A model generated the notes under the pieces. It did no database searches and was not told where the DNA came from. It saw only the letters and a program-made list of their open reading frames with translations. This document shows positions 1 to 6,474 of a stretch of DNA of 30,622 bases, one piece after another. Every line of letters starts with the position of its first letter. Position 1 is the stretch's first letter. The stretch is from DATKBT01 sp035546295. GTDB lineage: Bacteria > Acidobacteriota > Thermoanaerobaculia > Multivoradales > Multivoraceae. A program made the position numbers and the translations under genes. The stretch covers positions 1-30,622 of the forward strand of contig DATKBT010000127.1 of assembly GCA_035546295.1 (NCBI GenBank). The letters run 5' to 3'.

Positions 1-108
1 GGTCACCAGCAGGCCGACGACCGGGCTGACGCGAATGCGGTAGCACAGGGCGAGGATGGCGAGCGCTGCGCCGAACAGGACGACGGTGTCGAGCAGCCAG
101 GCGTGCAT
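1..108 (-). CDS. CPA2-type cation:proton antiporter, N-terminus only (partial)
   Basis: The minus strand reads an ATG at 108 followed by 35 codons open to the window edge, beginning MHAWLLDTVVLFGAALAILA and continuing as LCYRIRVSPVVGLLVT. A hydrophobic first helix, a short basic loop and the VSPVVGLLVTG-like start of helix 2 are typical of the N-terminus of KefB/KefC and other CPA2 monovalent cation:proton antiporters. This is family resemblance over 36 residues only, so the exact member (K+ efflux or Na+/H+ exchange) cannot be told. It is divergent from pyruvate kinase, with 97 bp between the two start codons. Confidence 0.55.
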   Translation of the reverse strand, partial: MHAWLLDTVVLFGAALAILALCYRIRVSPVVGLLVT

Positions 109-191
109 CCGCCGAGCCTACCCGTGAAGACTGCGGTCTGGGGTGCACGACCTCGAAGGCGCTCGTCGGGAACACCGTCTCGCCTTTCGGT

Positions 192-197
192 TACGCT
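192..197 (+). promoter_or_regulatory. pyk: possible -10 box for pyk
   Basis: TACGCT lies 8 bp upstream of the chosen pyk ATG (206) and no Shine-Dalgarno sequence is visible between them. If this is the -10 hexamer, transcription would start at or within a few bases of the start codon, giving a leaderless mRNA. The -35 region is poor (GGAACA at 169-174 with 17-bp spacing), so the call is weak. Confidence 0.3.
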
Positions 198-205
198 GCA
201 CGCGC

Positions 206-1672
206 ATGGATCGAAGCGCCAAGATCGTCGCTACGGTGGGGCCGGCGAGCTCCGACCGCAGGATGCTCCAGCGCCTGCTGCGCGCCGGCGTCGACGTGGT
301 GCGCCTCAACGTCTCGCACGGCGACCGTGACCAGCATCGTGCCGTGATCCAGCGGCTACGGCGTCTCGACCGGGAGCTCGGCCGCTTCACGGCGATCATC
401 GTCGACCTGATGGGACCGCGTTACCGGCTGGGTGAGGTCGCCGAGGGGGTCGTGCTGCGTCGCGGCCAGAGGGTGACACTCGGCTCCAGGACGGGAGCCG
501 GCAAGAGCGCCGACCTCGACCTCGACAGCAGCATCCTGAAGTACGTGAAGGAGGGCGAGCGGATCCTGATCGACAACGGGCTGGTCGAGATCGAGGTGCT
601 GGAGAAGCGCCGCGGTCTGCTCGAGGCCCGCGTGCTCTCCGGCGGCCCGGTGTCGACGCGCAAGGGCATCAACCTGCCCGACTCGAAGCTCCCGTTCTCG
701 GTCTCGGCGAAGGACCGCGAAGACATCGCGATGGCGGTGGAGGAGGATGCCGACTACCTGGCCGCCAGCTACGTCGGTAGCGCTCGGGACGTCGCCGCGG
801 TGCGCGAGGTGATCGAGGAGATGGGGGGTGCGATCCCCATCATCGCCAAGCTCGAGCGCGGCCGTGCGGTCGCCCACCTCGACGAGATCGTCTCGGCCTC
901 CGACGCCGTGATGGTCGCGCGCGGCGACCTCGGCGTCGAGATTCCGCTCCACCAGGTGCCCGTGATCCAGAAGCGGATCGTGGAATCGGGCCTGCACCAG
1001 GCGAAGCCCGTGATCGTGGCGACTCAGATGCTCGAGTCGATGATGGAGCATCCGAGGCCAACCCGGGCCGAGTCGTCCGACGTCGCCAACGCGGTCTTCG
1101 ACGGCGCCGATGCGCTGATGCTCTCCGGTGAGACAGCGGCGGGGCGCTACCCGGTCGAAGTGGTGCGCACGATGGACAAGATCATCCGTGAGGCCGAAGG
1201 GCATCAGCGCCAGCGCAGCGGCGAGCTGCTCGCGGTGCGTGGGCGCAGCTACGCCGTCGGCCCGTTCGACCTCGAGGTGGCGGCCGAGGGGGGCAACCAG
1301 GGGATCGCCGAGACCATCGCCGCGGCGGCGGTGCTCTCCGCCAAACAGCTCGGCGCGCGGCGGATCGTGGCGCTGACCCAGGGGGGCTACACGGTGCGCC
1401 GGGTCAGCTCCCACCGCCCCTCGACGCCCGTGATCGCCCTGACCCGCGACCCGGCGACGGCGCGGCGATCGCAGCTCGTGTGGGGCGCTCGGCCCCTCTC
1501 CCTGGGTGAGGAGGTGATGCACCACGACGAGGTGGTGCGCCGCGTCGACCAGCTCTTGCTCGAAGGCAGGCTGGCGAGTCCGGGCGAGCAGGTGGCGATC
1601 CTGATGGGCGATCCGATCGAGGAACGTCCGCCGACCAACCTGTTGCGCCTGCATCGAGTGCGCGCAGAGTGA
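206..1672 (+). CDS. pyk: pyruvate kinase
   Basis: Cytoplasmic glycolytic enzyme that converts phosphoenolpyruvate and ADP to pyruvate and ATP. The 488-residue length is usual. The N-terminal barrel shows ATVGPAS and RLNVSHGD (ADP/K+ site). The DLMGPRYRLG stretch corresponds to the usual DxKGPKIR. The catalytic region reads IIAKLERGRAVAHLDEI, then VMVARGDLGVEIP (metal/PEP loop), then MLESMMEHPRPTRAESSDVANAVFDGADALMLSGETAAG, quoted here across its conserved blocks. The B domain is about residues 70-150, and the C-terminal domain (about 360-488) starts at AETIAAAAVLSAKQLGA. The frame is open further upstream to an ATG at 143, but the extra 21 residues are arginine-rich and unlike the family, so 206 (MDRSAKIVATVGP) is preferred. 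It stands alone, with a strong hairpin terminator 45 bp after the stop. Confidence 0.95.
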   Translation: MDRSAKIVATVGPASSDRRMLQRLLRAGVDVVRLNVSHGDRDQHRAVIQRLRRLDRELGRFTAIIVDLMGPRYRLGEVAEGVVLRRGQRVTLGSRTGAGKSADLDLDSSILKYVKEGERILIDNGLVEIEVLEKRRGLLEARVLSGGPVSTRKGINLPDSKLPFSVSAKDREDIAMAVEEDADYLAASYVGSARDVAAVREVIEEMGGAIPIIAKLERGRAVAHLDEIVSASDAVMVARGDLGVEIPLHQVPVIQKRIVESGLHQAKPVIVATQMLESMMEHPRPTRAESSDVANAVFDGADALMLSGETAAGRYPVEVVRTMDKIIREAEGHQRQRSGELLAVRGRSYAVGPFDLEVAAEGGNQGIAETIAAAAVLSAKQLGARRIVALTQGGYTVRRVSSHRPSTPVIALTRDPATARRSQLVWGARPLSLGEEVMHHDEVVRRVDQLLLEGRLASPGEQVAILMGDPIEERPPTNLLRLHRVRAE

Positions 1673-1716
1673 GACTCGCAGCCTTCGCAGGCTCAGGCTG
1701 CACTGGGATACGCGTC

Positions 1717-1752
1717 GAAGCTCCGTCGAGCGCCGCTCGACAGAGCTTCTTT
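1717..1752 (+). terminator. intrinsic terminator after pyk
   Basis: GAAGCTC (1717-1723) pairs with GAGCTTC (1743-1749). Inside, TCGAGC (1726-1731) pairs with GCTCGA (1735-1740) around a GCC loop, with a 2x2 internal mismatch between the two stems. TTT follows. It sits between the convergent pyk and ADOP permease genes and ends 3 bp from the permease stop. The T-run is short and only on the plus side, so it serves pyk best. Confidence 0.7.
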
Positions 1753-1754
1753 GG

Positions 1755-4451
1755 CTACTCCGCGCGTAGCGTCTCCATCGGCGGCCGCTGCGCTGCGCGC
1801 AGAGCGGGGCGCAGGCTGGCCGCCAGACCCGTGATCGCGATCAGCGCGGCGGTGGCGATCAGCGAGAGCGGGTCCGAGGAACGAACGCCGAACAGGAAGC
1901 GCTGGATCAGCGTCCCGATCGCCTGGGTGCCGAGCAGTCCGAGCATGATGCCGACCGCGCCCAGGAGCATGCTCCGGCGCAGCACGAGGCCGACGATCCC
2001 GGAACGGCTCGACCCGAGGGCGACGCGAACGCCGAGCTCGCGTGCGCTCTCGCCCACCCACTGCGACAGCACGCCGTAGATGCCGGCCATCGCCAGCGCC
2101 AGCGCGACCGCCGCGAAGGCCGTCAACAGCACCGCCAGGAAACGGTTGGTGGCGATGCTGTCGGCGGTCAGTCGGGTGAGCGCGAAGCTGGAGTGGACGG
2201 GCTGGGAGGGATCGACCGCGAGCGCCTCCTCGGCGATCGCCCGGGCCGCCAGGTCGGCGTCGGGGCCGCGCGCGACCACGTTCATGGCGCCGTAGGTCAT
2301 CTGCGCCATGGGCACGTAGAACTCGGCCTTGTAGGGAGAGGTCAAGGCGCTGAAGCGCACGTCGCCGACCACGCCGACGACGCGCAGCGTGCGCCGCCCG
2401 CCGTAGATCGAGAAGCTCTCGCCGACCGGGCTGGCGTCGGCCCACGCGAGGCGCGCGAAGGAGCGGTTGACGATCGCGACTCGCCCAGTGTCCGGCCGGT
2501 CGCGCGAGTCGAAGGTCCGTCCTTCGAGCAGGGGAATACGCATCGTCTCGAAGTAGCCGGGGCTCACGGTGCGGACGTACGCCTGTGCGGCCTCCTCCTC
2601 CGACACCCGGCCGGGGAGGGTGTAGGGGAGGTCGTAGTCGATCGTCTGGGGGTCCATCGGCAGCCCGGAGGTGGCGCCCGCCGCCTCGACGTCGGGCCGC
2701 CCCGCGAGACCTTCGAGGAGCTGTTGGAAGTAAGCGAGCTCCTCGGCGTCGTCGGGATAGGCGTCGCTGTCGAGATAGACGCGCGCGCCACCGATCCTCT
2801 CGCCGTCGAACCCCGGCTCGACCGCGCTCGCTTCGCGCAGCGAGCGGATCATCAGCACTGCCGTGACCAGCAGGGCGACCGCCACCGTCACCTGGACTAC
2901 CACCAGCGCCGAGCGCAGGCGGGCTCCGGGCCGACGTCCCGCCCGCGGCGCCGCCGAGGTCCGGCGGGCGAGGTCGAGCCCGAGCACGTGGGCCACCGGC
3001 GCCAGGCCGAAGAGGACGCCGGTGACGATCGTGATCGCCGCGGCGAAGCCGAGCACCGGCAGATCGAGCCGGATCGCATCGACCCGGGGGAGCCCCGCGG
3101 GCGCCAGCGCGACCAGCAGGCGGTGAAGCCCGAGCGCGAGCGCGATCGACAGCGCACCGCCGAGCAGCGAGAGCAGGAGGCTCTCCACCAGGAGCTGATG
3201 GAGGAGCTGCGGGACTCGCGCTCCGATCGCGCGGCGGGTGGCCATCTCGCGGTCACGCGCCGACGCTCTGGCCAGCAGCAGGTTCGCCATGTTGGCGCAG
3301 GCGATCAGCAGGATGAGCGCGACGGCTCCGGCGGACAGCAGGAGCGCGGGCCGGACCTCTCCCACCATCGCCTCTCGCAGCGTCTGCAGCGAGACCGTGT
3401 AGCCGTCGTAGCGCGGATGGTCGGGCTCGACGTCGGCGATCGCGCGCCGCAGAGCCGCTTCGGAGGCCACGAGGCCGGCGCCGGCGTCGAAGCGCGCGAG
3501 CAAGTTGACGCGCCCGATCAGCGTCGGGTCGCCGTCGAAGCCGCGCGGCATCCAGAGGCGATGGTCCCGCTCGGGGATCGGCACGTGCGCCGGCAGCACG
3601 CCGACGATGGTCACCGGCCGCTCGTCGAGGATGATCGTCCGCCCCACCACCCCGGGATCCCCGCCGAAGCGATCCCGCCAGAACGTCTCGTCGATCACGG
3701 CGACGTTGCCGGTTCCGGGTCCCTCCACATCCCCGGGGACCAGGCCCCTGCCCAGCAGCGGCTCATAACCGACCACCCGGAAGAAGTCGCCGTCGGTGTG
3801 AAGGACGGAGCCGATCTCGATCGCGGCGCCGTCCTGCATCAGGGTCGCCGCCTCGAAGAGGAAGGCGGTCGTTCCGAGGATCTCGCGCGCGCCGGCGCCG
3901 TCGCCCGCCAGCCTCTCCCGCACGTCCTCGAGGTGGGGCGGGTAGAAGCCCGTGCTGTCATTGCGATCGCTCTCACGGTGCAGCGTGACGTAGGTCAGGG
4001 TGTCCGGGTCGTCGACGCCGAGCGGGCGCAGCAGCACGCCGTAGACGACGCTGAAGATCGCGGTGTTGGCGCCCAGGCCCAGCGCCAGGGTGAGCGCTGC
4101 GATGGCCGTGAACAGCGGCTGCTTGGTCAGCAGCCGCGCGGCGAGCACGAGATCGTGACGAAGAGTGGTCATGGCGAGTCCTCGGTGGCCGGCTCGGTGC
4201 ACGGGAGAGCGCATCGAGCGCAGGAAGCGCGATTCGAGTCGGTGGGCGGTGGGCGCGTGCCGCAGCAGGTCGAGCACGGTGCGGACGAGCAGCAGCCAGG
4301 CGCCGACCCGCCCGCGCCGCCGCCGCTCCCGCCGCTCGAGCTCCAGGAACAGAGAGCTCGCCTCCGGGTGCTGCGCTCGAAGCGCCGGCGGGTAGAGCCG
4401 CCAGAAGAGCTCGAAGCATCGGACGGCGAGGCTCTTGCTGTGCGGGCTCAT
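1755..4451 (-). CDS. ADOP-type ABC transporter permease (MacB/FtsX fold)
   Basis: Integral membrane permease of 898 residues. It has an N-terminal cytosolic prefix (about 1-93, with WRLYPPALR and an Arg-rich patch). TM1 (about 113-138) contains LTLALGLGANTAIFSVV, the hallmark of the duplicated MacB-like permeases called ADOP. A MacB periplasmic core and a three-helix FtsX domain follow (ALILLIACANMANLLLARAS), then a second copy of both (SALVVVQVTVAVALLVTAVL; C-terminal helices to about 890). The start at 4451 is 4 bp after the padR stop, and a GGGTGA Shine-Dalgarno overlaps the end of padR. A later Met at residue 94 (MTTLRHDLVLAARLL) matches the start of single-unit permeases but would lose the prefix. 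No ABC ATPase is nearby, which is usual for this family. Substrate unknown; probably a lipid, lipoprotein or small toxic molecule. Confidence 0.92.
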   Translation of the reverse strand: MSPHSKSLAVRCFELFWRLYPPALRAQHPEASSLFLELERRERRRRGRVGAWLLLVRTVLDLLRHAPTAHRLESRFLRSMRSPVHRAGHRGLAMTTLRHDLVLAARLLTKQPLFTAIAALTLALGLGANTAIFSVVYGVLLRPLGVDDPDTLTYVTLHRESDRNDSTGFYPPHLEDVRERLAGDGAGAREILGTTAFLFEAATLMQDGAAIEIGSVLHTDGDFFRVVGYEPLLGRGLVPGDVEGPGTGNVAVIDETFWRDRFGGDPGVVGRTIILDERPVTIVGVLPAHVPIPERDHRLWMPRGFDGDPTLIGRVNLLARFDAGAGLVASEAALRRAIADVEPDHPRYDGYTVSLQTLREAMVGEVRPALLLSAGAVALILLIACANMANLLLARASARDREMATRRAIGARVPQLLHQLLVESLLLSLLGGALSIALALGLHRLLVALAPAGLPRVDAIRLDLPVLGFAAAITIVTGVLFGLAPVAHVLGLDLARRTSAAPRAGRRPGARLRSALVVVQVTVAVALLVTAVLMIRSLREASAVEPGFDGERIGGARVYLDSDAYPDDAEELAYFQQLLEGLAGRPDVEAAGATSGLPMDPQTIDYDLPYTLPGRVSEEEAAQAYVRTVSPGYFETMRIPLLEGRTFDSRDRPDTGRVAIVNRSFARLAWADASPVGESFSIYGGRRTLRVVGVVGDVRFSALTSPYKAEFYVPMAQMTYGAMNVVARGPDADLAARAIAEEALAVDPSQPVHSSFALTRLTADSIATNRFLAVLLTAFAAVALALAMAGIYGVLSQWVGESARELGVRVALGSSRSGIVGLVLRRSMLLGAVGIMLGLLGTQAIGTLIQRFLFGVRSSDPLSLIATAALIAITGLAASLRPALRAAQRPPMETLRAE

Positions 4452-4455
4452 CGGC

Positions 4456-4785
4456 TCACCCGCTCTCGCTGCCGAGCACGGCGCGCACCCGCTCGGAGAG
4501 CGCCGACATCCGACGCGCCTCGTCCTCGAGCGTCCTCCGCCCTTCGTCCGTGAGCTCGTAGTAGCGACGCCGCTGGTCCTCGTCGGGTCTCGGAGCCTTG
4601 CGCGCCGGGCACAGCAACCCATCGAGCTCGAGCCTGCGGAGCACGGCGTAGAGGTTGCCGGGGAGCATGCGGATCCGGCCGTCGCTCTCCTCCTCGATGC
4701 GCTGGACCAGGGCGTAGCCGTGCAGCGCGCCCGAGGCGAGGGCCAGGAGGACGTGGAGGTCGGCGGGTTTCAGCGGATCTCTCAT
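4456..4785 (-). CDS. PadR-family transcriptional repressor
   Basis: A 109-residue winged-helix regulator. LHVLLALASGALHGYALVQRIEEESDGRIRM is the typical first helices with the HGY motif. LPGNLYAVLRRLELDGLL is the recognition helix and wing entry. RRRYYELTDEGRRTLEDEARRM is the RxYYxLTxxG wing followed by a short C-terminal dimerisation helix. PadR proteins paired with an ADOP permease are usually autorepressors of the two-gene operon. Here padR is first, the permease starts 4 bp after its stop, and a perfect 12-bp palindrome lies 5 bp upstream of the padR ATG. The ligand is unknown. Confidence 0.93.
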   Translation of the reverse strand: MRDPLKPADLHVLLALASGALHGYALVQRIEEESDGRIRMLPGNLYAVLRRLELDGLLCPARKAPRPDEDQRRRYYELTDEGRRTLEDEARRMSALSERVRAVLGSESG

Positions 4786-4790
4786 GACGA

Positions 4791-4802
4791 AAAGTATACT
4801 TT
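4791..4802. promoter_or_regulatory. PadR operator-like palindrome overlapping a -10 element
   Basis: AAAGTATACTTT is a perfect 12-bp palindrome in an AT-rich island between padR (start 4785) and the divergent acyl-CoA dehydrogenase. Read toward padR it contains TATACT, a good -10 hexamer that ends 7 bp before the padR ATG, so a repressor bound here would cover the core promoter. Placement and symmetry fit PadR autoregulation; binding itself is inferred. A second palindrome, GCACGCGTGC at 4838-4847, lies closer to the dehydrogenase and could serve another regulator. Confidence 0.65.
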
Positions 4803-4939
4803 ATCTCAGCATAATACGGAGGCGCGGCGTGGGGGTTGCACGCGTGCGCTCCTTTGCTCCTCGACGCTTTTCTCCTAGGCAGGGCCGCGATAGAAAGGCG
4901 GCCGGCCGACACACGACGAGAGGAGCAGGAGCGCTTCGT

Positions 4940-6148
4940 ATGAGCAGCTCGCGAGAGGCGACCGAGAGCGGAGGATCGGGTGGAATCTCCATCCAGCTCG
5001 GCGACGACTACCCGATGCTGCGCGAGCCGGTGCGCCGGATCTGCGAGCGTTTCCCGGGCGAGTACTGGCGCCGGCTGGACGAGGACCGCGAGTACCCCAC
5101 CGAGTTCGTTCAGGCGCTCACCGACCACGAAGTGCTGGCGGCGCTGATCCCCGAGGAGTACGGCGGCTCGGGCCTTCCGCTGCGCGCCGCCTGCGTGATC
5201 CTCGAGACCATCCACGCCTCGGGATGCAACGCCGCCGCCTGCCACGCCCAGATGTACACCATGGGCACGCTGCTGCGGCACGGCAGCGCCGAGCAGAAGG
5301 AGCGGTGGCTGCCCGAGATCGCTGCCGGCCGCCTGCGCCTCCAGGCCTTCGGGGTCAGCGAGCCGGCGACCGGCTCGGACACCACGAAGCTGCGGACGAT
5401 GGCGACGCGTCGAGGGGACCGCTACGTCGTCAACGGCCAGAAGATCTGGACCAGCCGCGCGCTGCAGTCGGATCTGATGGTGCTGCTGGCGAGGACGACT
5501 CCGGTCGAGGAGGTGACCAAGCGCTCGCACGGCCTCTCGGTGTTCCTCGTCGACCTGCGCGAGGCGCTCGGCCGGGGTGTCGAGATCCGGCCGATCCGCA
5601 CCATGATCAACCACAACACCACCGAGGTCTTCTTCACCGACCTGGAGATTCCGGCCGACGCGCTGATCGGCGAGGAGGGGCTCGGCTTCCGCTACATCCT
5701 CGACGGCATGAACGCGGAACGGATCCTGCTGTCGTCGGAGGCTCTCGGTGACGCTCGCTGGTTCATCGCCAAGGCCGTGTCCTACGCCGGCGAGCGCGAG
5801 GTCTTCGAGCGGCCGATCGGCCAGAACCAGGGGATCCAGTTTCCGATCGCGCGGGCCTGGGCCGAGACCGAGGCGGCGGACCTGATGATTCGCAAGGCGG
5901 CCGGCCAGTTCGATGCCGGCGCCGCCTGCGGCGCCGAGGCCAACACCGCGAAGCTGCTGTCGTCGGAGGCCGCCTGGCACGCCGCCGAGGCCTGCTTCCA
6001 GACCTACGGTGGCTTCGCCTTCGCCTGCGAGTACGACGTCGAGCGCAAGTGGCGGGAGACCCGGCTGTTCCAGACCGCCCCGATCTCGACCAATCTGGTG
6101 CTCACCTACCTGGCCCAGCACGTCCTCGGCCTCCCGAGGTCCTACTAG
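4940..6148 (+). CDS. acyl-CoA dehydrogenase family protein
   Basis: FAD enzyme of 402 residues that introduces an alpha,beta double bond into an acyl-CoA. The N-terminal helical domain runs about 15-125 (LIPEEYGGSGLP). The beta domain has the signature FGVSEPATGSDTTKL and VNGQKIWTSRA (flavin and acyl-CoA contacts). The C-terminal helical domain follows. The catalytic base is Glu364 in ACEYDVERKWRETRLF, the same position as in medium-chain enzymes (EYPVEKLMRD). After it the sequence reads FQTAPISTNLVLTYLAQHVLG in two blocks instead of the usual YEGTxQI, which marks a less-studied subgroup seen in branched-chain or carnitine-like catabolic contexts. The ATG at 4940 has AGGAG 8 bp upstream; the frame is open back to 4784 but without protein-like sequence. 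Substrate cannot be deduced; no beta-oxidation partners adjoin it. Confidence 0.93.
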   Translation: MSSSREATESGGSGGISIQLGDDYPMLREPVRRICERFPGEYWRRLDEDREYPTEFVQALTDHEVLAALIPEEYGGSGLPLRAACVILETIHASGCNAAACHAQMYTMGTLLRHGSAEQKERWLPEIAAGRLRLQAFGVSEPATGSDTTKLRTMATRRGDRYVVNGQKIWTSRALQSDLMVLLARTTPVEEVTKRSHGLSVFLVDLREALGRGVEIRPIRTMINHNTTEVFFTDLEIPADALIGEEGLGFRYILDGMNAERILLSSEALGDARWFIAKAVSYAGEREVFERPIGQNQGIQFPIARAWAETEAADLMIRKAAGQFDAGAACGAEANTAKLLSSEAAWHAAEACFQTYGGFAFACEYDVERKWRETRLFQTAPISTNLVLTYLAQHVLGLPRSY

Positions 6149-6474
6149 ACGGGAGGGCGCCGCGTCCCCGGGGATTCGTCTCGCTCGGTCGGCTGGCAGC
6201 GCCGCCGGCCGCACCCGGCCGGTGACGAGCTCCGCTTCTCCTGAGTTTGTGCGTCCGCCATCGGCGCCGCGTCCGCAGCCCGGCTCCGTCCACGCCGCAG
6301 GGACCGGATGTAGACTCGCCAGTGGACTTCGTTCCAGTCACCCCACAGCGGCATCGGCGCGCGGCGACGCTCTGCCGATTCGACTTCCCGAGCGCGATCC
6401 GATCGCGAGCCGCCCATTCGCGTGCGCAGAGGACGGAGCGAACCTGCTCACGACGAAGACCCCACATTCCTCCG
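6149..6474. other. intergenic region, no gene recognised
   Basis: This 326-bp stretch separates the acyl-CoA dehydrogenase from the hybrid kinase. A GC hairpin, CCGGCC (6205-6210) pairing with GGCCGG (6217-6222) around a 6-nt loop, could end the upstream transcript, but no U-tract follows. Reading frames crossing the region are Arg/Pro-rich and unlike known proteins. No convincing promoter was found. Confidence 0.5.

Noticed and set aside
2193..4553. Long plus-strand open frame opposite the ADOP permease
   Set aside because: It is rich in Arg, Gln and His with no hydrophobic or conserved pattern, an expected antisense shadow in GC-rich DNA.
6247..6474. Extended N-terminus of the hybrid kinase
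   Set aside because: The in-frame upstream sequence is basic and low in hydrophobic residues, unlike a sensor domain; the membrane helices start soon after 6475.
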